Positions 39,101 through 51,239 are shown, counted from the first letter of the stretch. The stretch: 64,000 nt of DNA from Phoebastria nigripes (GCA_035582835.1 JAYKAV010000911.1:385726-449725); one strand, 5' to 3'. The notes: generated from the sequence alone by a model not told the origin. Numbers and translations are program-made.

Positions 39101-39774
39101 AATTGCACAACCCAGGTGATCTGCCTCACTTCATCAGCAGCCCTTGTGTATTTTGGAGACTCAAGGCTGCTATAACGTGTCCCAGTTTCACCCTTATACT
39201 GGAGTGCCTGAGGGGCACCTTAAGGGCATTTTGTACACTGCCCCTTCTTCCTGCTTCCTTTTTCCCAGGGCTGACCTGCTGTCTCTGCTGGGGTGGTTGG
39301 AAAGGCCCACAGGAGCCAGCTTGTTATTCAGACCTGGTACAACAGGGACTGTAGCATGCATTGCACCAAAGCTGCATACCTGGTATTGTTGTCGTTCTTG
39401 CCCAAGAACTGGCTGACAGATGTGGAGTCAAGCACATGGCACTGCATTTCTAAATTAGTTACGAAGGTCCCTGTTGAATTTCAGTCTGACCTGAAAGCTT
39501 GAGAGCAACCATATGGCTGCCCTCCACAGCCGAGGTTACTGCCTTTGGATTCAGTTGACTCTTCAGATTTGAGTAGTCTAATTAAATCTGCCCACTTCTC
39601 CACACAGATAATTATCAGTCTTTCTATTACTCATGTTACTGCACAACATCCCCTCTCGATGACTTTATTCATTTCAGACAGGGACAGCAGGTGCCAGATG
39701 GCAAACCGATGCTGTGTGATACTCAGTATTTCTATCACTTGGTGCTTAGAGTTTCACCTTGCTCCTGTGTGTTA
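39101..39774. other. GC-richer noncoding block
   Basis: Slightly GC-rich with three overlapping plus-strand frames (69-90 codons) in different phases covering the same bases, which argues against coding. No transposon ends are recognised. Confidence 0.45.
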
Positions 39775-40170
39775 GCCTGATGGGGATGATTGCTTCGGTT
39801 CGCTCTAATAAGCTTTGGAGCACGGGAAGTGATAGTGTGTCATTGCTTTGGAGGAGCAGTTTAAAGGCAATGAACATTGTTACTGTCTATATAAAAAGGG
39901 ACTGACTGTAGCCTCTTAGACTTGTAAGGAAAAGAACAGATTTTATGTCTGCTCTTTTATGTATCAGCTTTCAATTTCAACAAGTATATTAAGTGCTCTT
40001 TAGGTTAGGCTGCAATTTACTGAAAGAACCTCGACTCAAGGTTTAATTATATAGGCCACATTTTTTCCTTATAAGGAAGGTCAACACAAATAGGCGGCGT
40101 TCACTACTTACTGATGGTAGTAGCAGCTGTATAGAAAGCTGCAGTGGCCACTAGAAGGTGCATTTTACAT
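39775..40170. promoter_or_regulatory. Candidate regulatory block with CArG box
   Basis: The block combines a SOX-type CATTGTT (39875-39881), a TATA-like TATATAAAAA (about 39889-39898), and a perfect CArG box CCTTATAAGG (40067-40076), the SRF consensus. The CArG box is directly followed by AAGGTCA (40077-40083), a nuclear-receptor half-site of the SF-1/ERR type. CpGs are retained (CCTCGACTCAAGG, GGCGGCG). Each motif alone could be chance; their packing into 210 bp of non-repetitive DNA makes this a reasonable enhancer candidate. Confidence 0.3.
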
Positions 40171-43100
40171 TTATCTTCAGCACGCTTTGCAACCAAAGAG
40201 AATGGGTGGGGGTAAGTCTGTTTTCCTTTTGAAATTGTAAATTACATGAAAAAAAGAAAAAGAAAGAAATTGAAACATGAATAGACAAAGACTTTGTTTA
40301 TTTATTGCCAGGAGAGACCCATTAGGATTCAGTGCTGTGTTTCCATGGCATCCCAGAGACATAAACAGAAAATACAGGCTAATGCATTCAGTTAGACAGA
40401 GATTTTAAAGTCTAATGCATGATCTAAATATATATCACATATGCCCGCTCTTTATTTATCTATTCTATACACTGCAGTGAGACGGAGAATTCGCTAACTA
40501 TTCCAGGGCTCTGATCCATTTACAAATGTGTCTCCTGCAGATGTTCAGTACTTGTGGGGGATATATGTAGGCAGCGTTATTTGGTTGCCTTCCAGATTCC
40601 TCTCATTTCTCTCCATACCATTCTGCACTCTGTTACTATCCTCATATCTGCAAGTGTCTCTGTAGCATTTCTGGTTAGGAAGCCCAAATCAAATTCAAAG
40701 ATCTAGTCCTTCAGGACTGGATCCTGCTTAATCCCTTCTTTCTAGTGGGCTAAACATCCCTGCCTGTTTGTTGAGTGTTTCAATTTATGACTANAAATGT
40801 CAAGGCTTGTGCCGTTTCCCTCCTCGGTTTAAAAACATCCTTTCCAAAACTGAACAAAAAGTCTAAGCAGGGTTGTCCTTTCCTTCCTGCAACCCATAGT
40901 TTAGCTTCAGTGCACAACAATTATAGGAGCGCATCTCACAACCAAAATGTTATAAATGTTGTGGAGCTGACAGCACCTCCCCTGCCATCAGATTTTCACC
41001 TGCTTATGTGAGGTATGAGTGGAGCTTCTTGGTCATGCTGCAAGAAGGCTGGCAGGGTATGCCAGAGTGAAAGATTACCTTGGAGGCGGCGTTTTAGGCT
41101 GAGGTCTTCTGGTTTGTGAAATCACCTCCAAAGGATGCGGTGTAGGCCCATTGCTGCTTGAGTCATTTGAAACTCTAGTAGACAGAGTCCTGGAGAATGT
41201 CGCATAAGGCACAGTATTGACTTGTCAAATAAATAAATAAAACAGGACCCTGTTGCACAGAAATGCTTTTGAATGGGCTTTTTTATTTGACTAAATGGCT
41301 TGATTCATATCAATTATCTGCAAGCATTTAGAGATTCTCTGGGTTTTGTTAAATATTTTTCAATGAAAACGGGTTTACTAATCCCACAAGTTTAGAAACA
41401 AAACACCTCTTCATGCCATTGTTCCACTCCTTGTAAAATCTTGCAACTTCTACTCAGAAAGTAGTGGCTTAGATAACCTGCAGACTGCATGAAAGGACAA
41501 GGCAGAGTCTGAGTAAGCCACCATCTAAATATCGTTTGTCTAAACCAATAACTCCCCTTGCATCCTGGGGTTGCAGTGATCTGCTATAGGTCTCTCATGG
41601 CATTTTGGGCTATCAGATCTGAGACTGGGGGGAATTCAGACACACCGTGAATTCTCATTCAGATCAGAGCTTTCCTCCACCTCTGAGCCTGAAGGCTCTG
41701 GGGTGCCCAGCCCTGAGATCAACCATGTCTCTGAGAGTGCAGGGTGATCCGTAGTTGTCAGGTGAACTGATGGGAGAAGGGGAAGNTTTCTGGTGGAAAT
41801 CTGCCTAGCTTTTGGTAAAAGTTTGCTAAACGTTAAATTTTTTCACTAGGCAGCAGCTTTGAATGAAAAGTCATCGTGTTGGAAATATCTCAACCACTGT
41901 TAATTATTATTTTTAACGGCACCCTTCTTAAGCGCTGATTCACTGTGCTGTGGTAAAGCTACAGAAGAGGAACAGGAGCTATCTTGCATACAGTTACTTC
42001 CCTTTCCTGTTGGAAAGGGAAATTTCATTTCCCTGGGAAAAATATAGTTTGGCAAGGAGTGGAAATAACTCAGGGTGCTTTCTCAGGTGGCTTCTTTCTC
42101 ATGAGATCAATACATTTGAGATGAGCAGTGGGACAGATAATGGAGAACGGTTACACAAAGGAGAACAGAAAGAAAAAAAAGAAAACAAACAGAGGTGGAT
42201 GGTCACAGTGAATATCAGTGTAGTCCAGAGGATTTCTTCTTAAATGCTTGGCAGAAAAATATAGAGGTACATTTGTGAATTTTTTTTAGCATTCTTTTCT
42301 TGTATCAGAGAAAAAAAGGATTAAATTCAAAGGAAGAGCAAGGGAAAGACAAGTAGAAAAGGACATGTGGGGAAGTAGGAGAAAACGCAAATGAAGGAAG
42401 AGCAATGTAAAAGGAGTTTTGTGAAAGAGGTGAAAGGGAGCTGAAAGAAATAAGAAGCATCCATACTCTCAAACAGATCTTGNGATTCTTCATCACCAGT
42501 TTTTCTGTTTACATATAATAGTTTCAGAATAGAAACTGTTCTGACCAGAGGTGATCTGACTTGATAATCTTTTATTTTAAAAAAAATTATTATAAATAAA
42601 TTAGGAATTGTTGTAAATAATTAAATATAATTAAATAAGTATTCCATTATAAATATTATTTATTTGAAATGAAAAAATATTTCTTTAGATTTTCTTCAGA
42701 GGACTGTTTTGTCCTTCTAAGAGGTAGAACCTCAGGAGAAAGCACTGTGCAACGTAAAGCATAACTTGCACATGAAAAAAAAAAATGCTCCTTCTCCAGC
42801 AGGCTGTTACAGAAAAAGTATGCTTGAGAAGTTTTGGAATCCAGCTGATAATCCAGACTGACCTTATGATTTGTATCGTAAGGTACAAACTGTCTCCTTC
42901 TTAAGCTAACAGGACTTAGCTTTGTTGGTCTCTTGCATAATCTACTGCTGGATCAAGTGTGATCTCGTAAACATCCAAGACAATACTGCTGGAATCAATT
43001 CCATCTGTGCAACTTGTGTCGCAAGGTTAAAGTTGCACAGTAAAAATATCACAGAAGTTGATCTTGTACAATGACTTCCAGTGAGATTTGTAACTGCAAC

Positions 43101-44679
43101 TGAGAACTGAGCTTAGTATTCTGTTTCCGGACNGAGTTGTCAAAGACAGCTCAGGAGAGAAGGCAGGAGCTTAAAACTAACCCTATCGAGTTTTCTTGCA
43201 AAAGAAATGGAAGACCTTCAAAAACAAGTTTCAGAGAAGCAGCGAAGTTGCATCAGTGTTTCCCTCTGGGCTATCTGAAATCTGATAAGGCTACGTACCG
43301 CACTGCTGAAAGCTGGAGTACTCTCACAGGACCGACTGGGATGTTTCCTGTTCCCGTGTTTACTGCCAAGGCTCTGGAATTAGGAGATACTAACATGAGC
43401 TACTGTATACTGCTAACACAGCTACTGTTGCTGCTACTAATATGACAGATAATGAAAACATTATCAATTTGCCATGGATTTAATACTTTGGGAATGAAAT
43501 AAGTCCTGGAAAAGTTTCTATACAACAGCACNGGGAGGAGTATCTGGGTCTGAAGATCAAATTTGGGCTGGGTATGAGACTCACACTAAGCGCAAGCAAA
43601 GTGGGCAGGTGGCTTGGGCAGGAGATTGCTGGGTTTGAGGTGGCTGCTGCTAGTGGTTACAAATCTCCTTGCTTGCCTCTCGCTTNACCTCTGGCAGTGA
43701 GAAACTGGTTCTCTAGGGATACCCCCAGTGTCCCCATCTCTGCTCACACCTTGGGCTGCCCATCGCTGCCTGATTAGAGAGGTCCTGGCCCATAGTACCT
43801 CAGATAAGACAGATTCAATTTTGCTGACAGCTGTGGGATGTGAGCTTTCCATTTGTGGGAGATACTTGGTGTAACCTGTGGGAGGCCTTGAGCTGGGTCT
43901 GGCTGCAAGGCTCCAATTTTTTCTGACTCTAAAATATTGGAGAAATTGAGAAGGTCAATTTAATTCTGATATGCAAAAGTGAAAAAGATGGTGGCCCTAT
44001 GGCTTTATTTCTAGCTTCAAATGTGTTGGCCCAGATATCATTAAAAATTAGCTAGACATTTACATTTAAGGCAATTGTTTTAATTTATTCAAAGTGGAAG
44101 TCAAGATTTAAGCACTCTGGAATAAAACAAAGATATGAACATATCACACATGTAATACAAAGTTAATACTTTTAATGCTATTTTTATGACTTTCTTGAAA
44201 TAAGTGGACAACAGAGAAGAAGATCAAAAGATTTCATATCTTTATACTGTCTTAATTGTGATGACTATGATAATTTCATTGCCTTTTGAAGAGAAATGAA
44301 CAATTACTACCACCTGCCTATTAAAACATCCTATGTAATTGGCTATCAATTCAAATTATAAACACTATGTATTATGCACTGTTAAATATTTAAACACTCA
44401 ATTACTAATATACAAGAAAATAGAAATTTTGGATTTTTAAGCTTTTAATTTTTTTTCTCCAAAGATCATTTTATGTCTCTTCTTGCTAGAAAATGTAACT
44501 TTACAATTTACTCCCCAAATCAGATATTTAAAACAGATAAATCAAGGAGAAATATGCAATACATTTAGATATAAAGAGGACATGAAGTTATCTTATCTTG
44601 TATCCTAGCTTTTGCATTTCTCTCATGTTCATGTTCAAGACCAGAAAAAAGACATGAATGGCTCCTGATTCTCTGACTT
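40171..44679. other. Noncoding stretch, nothing recognised
   Basis: Unique DNA. A strongly AT-rich ATTA/AAAT segment lies at 42570-42665 and ambiguous bases occur near 40794, 41786, 43132, 43532 and 43686. The 102-codon plus-strand frame at 43137-43445 and the 97-codon frame at 41950-42243 show no family. The part at 40440-40570 is of balanced composition but carries no clear feature. Confidence 0.55.
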
Positions 44680-44724
44680 AGAATCATAGAATCCTTAAGG
44701 TTGGAAAAGACCTCTAAGATCATC

Positions 44725-45409
44725 NNNNNNNNNNNNNNNNNNNNNNNNNNNNNNNNNNNNNNNNNNNNNNNNNNNNNNNNNNNNNNNNNNNNNNNNNNNN
44801 NNNNNNNNNNNNNNNNNNNNNNNNNNNNNNNNNNNNNNNNNNNNNNNNNNNNNNNNNNNNNNNNNNNNNNNNNNNNNNNNNNNNNNNNNNNNNNNNNNNN
44901 NNNNNNNNNNNNNNNNNNNNNNNNNNNNNNNNNNNNNNNNNNNNNNNNNNNNNNNNNNNNNNNNNNNNNNNNNNNNNNNNNNNNNNNNNNNNNNNNNNNN
45001 NNNNNNNNNNNNNNNNNNNNNNNNNNNNNNNNNNNNNNNNNNNNNNNNNNNNNNNNNNNNNNNNNNNNNNNNNNNNNNNNNNNNNNNNNNNNNNNNNNNN
45101 NNNNNNNNNNNNNNNNNNNNNNNNNNNNNNNNNNNNNNNNNNNNNNNNNNNNNNNNNNNNNNNNNNNNNNNNNNNNNNNNNNNNNNNNNNNNNNNNNNNN
45201 NNNNNNNNNNNNNNNNNNNNNNNNNNNNNNNNNNNNNNNNNNNNNNNNNNNNNNNNNNNNNNNNNNNNNNNNNNNNNNNNNNNNNNNNNNNNNNNNNNNN
45301 NNNNNNNNNNNNNNNNNNNNNNNNNNNNNNNNNNNNNNNNNNNNNNNNNNNNNNNNNNNNNNNNNNNNNNNNNNNNNNNNNNNNNNNNNNNNNNNNNNNN
45401 NNNNNNNNN
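44725..45409. other. Assembly gap (685 N)
   Basis: A run of Ns inside the CR1. Any frame reported through it is an artefact. The length may be an estimate from read pairs. Confidence 0.98.
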
Positions 45410-45888
45410 TGCAGGACCCGGCACTTGGCCTTGTTGAACCTCATGCAGTTGGCCTCAGCCCATCGATCCAGCCTGTCCAGGTCCCTCTGCAGAACCTTCC
45501 TACCCTCGAGCAGATCAACACTCCCGCCCAATTTGGTGTCATCTGCAAACTTACTGAGGGAGCACTCAATCCCCTCATCCAGATCATTGATAACGATACT
45601 GAACAAGACCGGCCCCAAAACGGAGCCCTGGGGGACACCACTCGTGACCGGCCGCCAACTGGATTTAACTCCGTTCACCACAACTCTCTGGGCCCAGCCA
45701 TCCAGCCAGTTTTTTACCCAGCGAAGAGTACACCTGTCTAANCCATGAGCNNCCAGCNNCTCNAGGAGAATGCTGTGGGAGACAGTGTCAAAGGCTTTAC
45801 TGAAGTCCAGGTAGACCACATGCACAGCCTTTCCCTCATCCACTAGGCGGGNCACCTGGTCATAGATCAAGGAGAAGGAGACTTTTCG
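45410..45888 (-). pseudogene. CR1 ORF2 fragment: reverse transcriptase domain
   Basis: About 158 codons are open without a stop, apart from a few ambiguous bases. In order they show YDQV.RLVDEGKAV, VVYLDFSKAFDTVSH (with the first catalytic aspartate), [13 protein letters not shown], the [14 protein letters not shown] motif, and FADDTKLGG with the catalytic aspartate pair. They end in the [10 protein letters not shown] region at the gap edge. The clean frame points to a younger insertion than the plus-strand copy at 26760. The N-terminal endonuclease is absent, so the copy is dead on arrival, as usual for CR1. Confidence 0.92.
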
Positions 45889-46460
45889 CAATTATGCTAG
45901 TTTTGGCCTGGGATAGTGTTAACTTTCTTCATAGTGGCTTGTATTTGGCTATGATTTGGATTCGTGATGAAAACACTGTTGAAAATACAGGGATGTTTTA
46001 GTTGTTGCAGAGCAGTGCTTACACAGCGTCAAGGCCTTTTCTGCTTCTCAGACTGCCCCACCAGCGAGTATGCAGGAAGTGCACAAGAAGTTGGGAGGGG
46101 ACACAGACGGGACAGCTGGCCCCAACTGACCAAAGGGATATCCCATATTATATGATGCCATGCTCAGAGTGGAGGTTGGCAGGGGCTGCTGTTGCTCAGG
46201 GTCTGGCTGGGCATCGGTCGGTAGGTGGTGAGCAATTGTTTTCTTTTGCATCACTTGTTTTTCTTGGTTTTGCTTTTCCCCCTCCTTCTCCCCCTGCNCC
46301 CCTCCCCTTCACCTTTTTAATTATTAATCTGTCTTTATCTCAACTCATGAGTTTTTGCACTTTTACCCTTCTGATTCTTCCCCCATCCCACTGAGAAGGG
46401 GAGTGAGCGAGTGGCTGTGTGGTGCTCAGCTGCCTACTGGGGTTAAACCACAACAGCAAT
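45888..46460. repeat. 5-bp target-site duplication flanking the second LTR
   Basis: GCAAT at 45888-45892 recurs at 46456-46460, just outside the LTR ends. If the LTR start is placed one base later, a 6-bp duplication with one mismatch (GCAATT/GCAATG) fits equally well. That would agree with the 6-bp duplication of the other copy. Confidence 0.65.
45893..46455 (+). mobile_element. Solo LTR of an avian endogenous retrovirus, older copy
   Basis: Starts TATGCTAGTTTTGGCCTGGG (a decayed TGTCCTGGTTTCAGCTGGG-type start) and ends GGGGTTAAACCACAACA, the reverse complement of the start of the 23247 copy. Shared blocks include TTTTAGTTGTTGC, AAGAAGTTGGGAGGGGACAC, CAAAGGGATATCCCATA, GGCTGGGCATCGGTCGG, the TTTATCTCAACTCATGAGTT region and GAGTGAGCGAGTGGCTGTGT. 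It lies in opposite orientation to the other copy and is more diverged. No internal retroviral genes are present. The pyrimidine-rich part at 46266-46310 belongs to the LTR. Confidence 0.88.
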
Positions 46461-48290
46461 GCATGTATGGCACCTCATTGCTGGTCCTCTATAGAGTGAA
46501 AAAACTGGTTCCCTATGGGACACTATGATGATCTCTCAGTGCAAGCAACAAGGATTAGATTTCACCAGGTTTGCCTCTGTCTACTCTATAGATGTTATAC
46601 TGTCATTTGTATACTATCATACATCATATCATGCTATATTGCACTCCTCAGTGACCTCATCTGCCCTCAGGACAATGCCCCAGACCACACAACACCTATC
46701 ATAAACACGATACTATAAAAACCTCATTCTGATAACTGTGCCCTACTATTTCAAGCACAGTGAAAACAAAAAATGTTCACAGATAAAATCCCAGTGGTGA
46801 CTTAAAAGCACTAAGGAGAGCTGGGCCAAGCCCTGTGCAGTGTGTGGACCTGAATGGTCAACCACAGAGAGATTTAGCTCCAAAAAAGACAGGAGCCATC
46901 CTCTACCATTCAGAAAAATCCAGTGGTGTAGACCCAGCCTTAATGTTTATCATTGTTATTCAATTACAATGGAAAAAAAATGTTTTGTTGTATATTCTAT
47001 CAGTATTTTTTTTCTTATGCTGATAAACAGTTTTAATTAATTTAAGTGTGTGATTACAGACAGCACAACTGTAGTCCAAACATAAAAATGGGGTAACGTT
47101 GCTGTAATCACTTGACTTTGACCATCCTGTTGAAATACTTGTTTTATTTATTCATTACAGTACTAAGTCATCCTGAACTCTATTCATACCTCTGTCTTAT
47201 AGCATAGACCTTTAAAAGACCATATTGCTTAGTATCTGTAAACCTGGCCTATTTAATACGTTTACCCTCATAACAGATTTATGAAGCAGGAAAATACTGT
47301 CCTCCTCATTTCACTGGAGGAGACAATGTGCTTTTGGAGTTTGCTGAAATCTTGCAAAGTGTAGGTTTTATGAATGAGATTCTGACTTAAGACAAGGTGA
47401 AACTCAGGAGTTACCACATGCTGGGGTTATTTCAGTCATCCAAATCCAGGTGCAAAGAGTATTGTGGAAAAGATGCAGATGAGAGCATGTTGAATCTCAA
47501 ATAAAATAACCCCTTAAGTTTCATACACTGGAAAGAAGGAAAGGGGTGTTTAACAGTTCTAGTTGTCCTGGAGTGCCCCTAGTTGGTATTTCCTGCCCAA
47601 GNAAGTTAAGTTCCAGCTGGTGTTAAGTGATGTAGCTTTACTGATGGCATTGAAGTTAGACTGGTTCACATCTATAGAAAGTCCAGTGCTCTTTGCATGA
47701 ATCAGTGCAATATTAAGTTTGGCTTAAAGAACATTTGATTCCCGTCAGTTCAGAGTGGAAACTTCAGATGTTAAAAGAGGAAAAGAAGGGAGATAACCAA
47801 GTCAAAGTTTGAATGGGTGAAATAATCCATTATTTTTGTGCCTAATGGCACTTGCAAACTGTGGAATATTTCACTGATTCAATACTTCTTTGTTTACATC
47901 ACCTTGTTTTTTTGAATTACACATTTATGCATTACATTAACATTTCATGTGCTGCACACTGCATTTCATGGTGACACTAAAAATTAAATCCTACTACACT
48001 AAGCTCTGGATCAGACAACAAAGAAAATGTTAGAGAAACATTCTTAAAACACTCCATCGTCAGGCAGCAATATGAAGAGCTCTTTTTTTCTTTGTAAATG
48101 TGTTTATGAAATATTTCTCTCTTTCACTGTTTGCCACATTAATTTTGTATTTTAGATGAAAAATTTAAACCCAAACAAATATTTTAAAATAAATGACATT
48201 TGTGGAGTGCTTGAAAGGTGCCACTTGACAGCATGCTTTTCACTTGCTGAATATGTAGTAACATTGGCAGCAGCCTGAGCTTATCCACTC
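46461..48290. other. Noncoding stretch, nothing recognised
   Basis: Unique AT-rich DNA. No continuation of the CR1 5' part is visible right of the LTR. Frames up to 67 codons have no recognisable family. An ambiguous base lies near 47602. Confidence 0.6.
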
Positions 48291-49080
48291 CTTGGAATAT
48301 GGAGCTGGGGGTCACGAAGACTGGGGGCATGAGGTGGGACAGCAGGAGAGGGAGCCCTTCACTCAGTAAATGGCTGTGACTGAGGATGGTCCCTTTTCAA
48401 GGGCTCAGGTCCCATCTGTAACTCCAGACGTGATTTGCTATATTCTCAGCATGGGCTGTGCTGACCAAGGGAAGGGGAAGCAGCACCTCTGCTTGAAGAT
48501 GGCCTGTTGCTGCTTCCTTCTCCACATATCGTTGAGGACAACATGTGCCCCATGTACCTTTTTTAAACCATAAGTGTAATTTGTGTCTGTTTCTGACTAA
48601 GGACGGGAATGAGGCCAATGATTAGGCCAGCTGGAGGTTGATGACCTTGCCTGCACAGTGTGATGTGTCAGAGGACGGACCGTCCTGCACAAAGGCTTTG
48701 GGCACACTCCTCCTTAGGCCTGGCCAACCCCAACTGCACACAAAGAGCGACCAGGACCTGNGCAGCGGCAGTTTGTGTATCCAACATGCCTCTGCCTTTA
48801 CATGGGAGCCTTTTCTACCATTTGTGCAGTACTGTACGTCCCGCTGCTGTGGCGGGAGCCTCTGTGGAAGGTGGGGATGGGAAAGGGCAGTGGGGGTGGG
48901 GGTGAGGTTGGAAAAGACTGAGAAGGTGCTGAGGATGGAGAAGGCAGGAGGGACAGGGAAAGCCCAGTGCTGCCCAGAGATCCTTTGATGGTCGGCAGCA
49001 GCAGCAGGAAAGGCTGCAAAGCCACAACATAGCACCAGGTGTTCCTGGCCAAAAGCATTTCCCAGCCTCCACCCTCACTT
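48291..49080. other. GC-richer noncoding block
   Basis: Clearly richer in G and C, with a short CpG-containing stem (TCCCGC/GCGGGA) near 48839-48857. Frames are open in up to five phases at once over 48622-49078, the longest 137 codons on the minus strand, and all are low-complexity Pro/Ser/Leu-rich. That is what GC-rich noncoding DNA gives. It is too CpG-poor for a clear CpG island and I see no exon. Confidence 0.45.
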
Positions 49081-50957
49081 TTTACTCACTCACCAAGAAG
49101 TTAGGTACAATGGAACCCTGAAACTTCCCAAAGAAAGAAACAATGTGTTTTATCTTGAATCTGAAACTGTGCATTAGCCATAATGCATTTGAAATGTTAT
49201 GGGCTATCTTGAATCCCTCCCATCAGGATGATGAAGAGCAGAAACTTTTCTTTGACCCTGGCGAATTGTGGCCAAATTTCTGTCCCAGACGAGTTAAATC
49301 CCAGGGTTTCTAATCTAAAAACTTGGTGATTTTTTCCAGGGGGAATGACAAATGGTTGATTTTGGCTTTCAGAAGTACAAAATTTTCAGTGCTTTTTGTG
49401 TAGCTTCAGTTTAATGAATTTCTTGCATTTCTTTTTCTTCATTGTTTTCAACCTAGGTTTATACGGATCCACTGTGTTGGAAAGCATCTCAGTTCTTTCC
49501 ATTTTAATATATGGTTGTTGTCTGCTTTTAGAAAGGTGTCATACTTACTATGCACAGTTGATAATCAAAGGAACTTAGCCTCTGTGAAATGTCAGAGGAA
49601 GTTTCCTGTGCTCCTGACACTGCATAGTCAGAACTTGAGGAAACTCCTCCATTGCCTCTATTCGCANTGTTTCTGCCCTGAAGTTGTATGTTGGCCCCAG
49701 GTTTGTTCAGTACATTCATCGTGAAGAGAAATGTTTCTTTAAAACTGAACCTGCTGTGCTTCATCATGTAATTTGTATTTCATCACATGATGCTGGTACA
49801 TATCAGACATCTAGCAGCTGAAGTGTCTTGTAGGAGTGGGTAACAGTATCACTGTCTGCACATCCAGTTCCTGCGGGTTTTGAAATTGTACTAACATTTT
49901 CTCTTCTGCGGGAGAAATGGTGTAACCTTGTGAACTCTGCAAGTCTAAATGGACAAGTGCTTTCACTTACTACACGTTTGCCAACACTACAGTGAGCCCA
50001 GGTGTCTGTGGTGCAAGCAAGAAAATGACCCTGATGCAACAGGAGAAAAAATTACCTTAGCCACAATAAACCATGTAACAATTATTAAGCTGTTTTCCAG
50101 ATGGGATTTCTGAGATGCTTCTAGCTTTATCCTATGTCAGGCTATGTCGTTTCATATAATACTGCCAGTTCCTTATTTTCCCTTTTTATCCTTGAAGAGA
50201 GATTGTTCACAAGGATTACTCTACTTTATTGTCCAGAAATATCAGCTATGATTAATACTCTGCCTTGGGTAGTACATCATATTTTCCCTTTGGGGCACCA
50301 AATGCAGTGTCCTTTCATACACCTTTCCATTCTGACAAACAGGTTCAGCTATATTGTGTTTACACAAGGACATATTTTCCGATGTCTACTGTCTGCACAC
50401 ATTATCAGATTGGACTGCAGTATCTAGGGCTTGAGATAAATCCAAGCTAAGCAATACATGCCTATATGACTATTGAAAACTGGAATTTTAGGAACTGTGT
50501 TGCATTATACTGGTTTGCAGCTCACTACAAAGTAAAAACAAAACATGAACTAAATAAAATCAGGGTCTGAGTTCACAAGATAAAATATATAGCAAGCAGA
50601 CTATTGCTAAAGAAGAAATCAAAGAAGTACTTTGCATTCAGTGAATTAAATGCAAAGATACCACAGTATTTTAGCTCAGCGCTAAAAAGGATGTTCTTAT
50701 ACTGAAGACATAAAGCAGGATTAACCATCACTAGCAAACTGAGAAAATTCTTCCTTCACCCATGGAATCTCTTTGCTAATTCAAGGGCTGCTTTCTCTTT
50801 AATTCTTCTGATTGTATTAAGTATCTCCTCCTGTCACTAAGTGATGCAATGTGTATGAACATGACCAAAGACTGAAGAAATTATTGAGACTTTTATTCTG
50901 CCAGGAATGAAACTGTTCCAGGGGGATGAAGGTATTTCAAGTGAGAAGAAAAGAAGG
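49081..50957. other. Noncoding stretch, nothing recognised
   Basis: Unique DNA with frames up to 97 codons (50134-50427 plus) overlapping a second frame on the same strand. No dispersed repeat or RNA gene is recognised. Confidence 0.6.
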
Positions 50958-51016
50958 AGGGAAGGAAGGAAGGAAGGAAGGAAGGAAGGAAGGAAGGAAG
51001 GAAGGAAGGAAGGAAG
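50958..51016. repeat. (GGAA)n microsatellite, about 14 units
   Basis: An almost perfect GGAA/GAAG tetranucleotide array of about 58 bp, preceded by a degenerate AGAAGAAAAGAAGGAG lead-in. It translates to repeated KEGR or LPSF units in the overlapping frames, which are therefore not genes. It is likely polymorphic. Clustered GGAA is also the core of ETS-factor sites. Confidence 0.97.
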
Positions 51017-51189
51017 AGATAGGGTTTTCAGCACGCTTTGAAATATCCTTGTTGTACGTTAAACATTATGTTTGGATGTCATTTTCAGTGATAAAATGCC
51101 TTGATTGACTGACAATAAATCATATATGCCTGAAATGCTATATTTCTAGCAGACATTACATGCATATAGGACAAACAATTATGTGCATA

Positions 51190-51233
51190 TGTGTTTATGT
51201 GTGTGTGTGTATGCGTATGTGTGTGTGTGTGTG
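51190..51233. repeat. (TG)n microsatellite, interrupted
   Basis: Two TG runs are separated by an ATGCGTA interruption. It is a simple repeat 170 bp beyond the GGAA array. Confidence 0.9.
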
Positions 51234-51239
51234 ATTGGG

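Larger units (their letters stand above)
44680..45890 (-). mobile_element. CR1 LINE, 5'-truncated, interrupted by a gap
   Basis: On the minus strand the 3' end (ATGATCTTAGAGGTCTTTTC and tail GGATTCTATGATTCT) lies at 44680-44724. The 5' part (45410-45890) encodes reverse transcriptase. Most of the middle is lost in an assembly gap. The spacing fits one CR1 copy of about 1.2 kb, but two separate copies joined across the gap cannot be excluded. Its 5' end lies directly against the LTR that starts at 45893. Confidence 0.9.

Noticed and set aside
44695..45891. 398-codon frame (and 346- and 234-codon frames) through the gap
   Set aside because: Most of the length is N. Only 45410-45888 minus is real, and it is CR1 reverse transcriptase.
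48904..48925. GGTTGGAAAAGACTG resembling a reversed CR1 3' end
   Set aside because: The following bases do not continue the CR1 pattern and there is no tail repeat.
48622..49078. Several overlapping frames up to 137 codons in a GC-rich block
   Set aside because: Up to five phases are open at once, which reflects scarcity of stop codons in GC-rich DNA rather than a gene.
50837..51108. Frames with repeated LPSF or KEGR units
   Set aside because: They are translations of the GGAA microsatellite.
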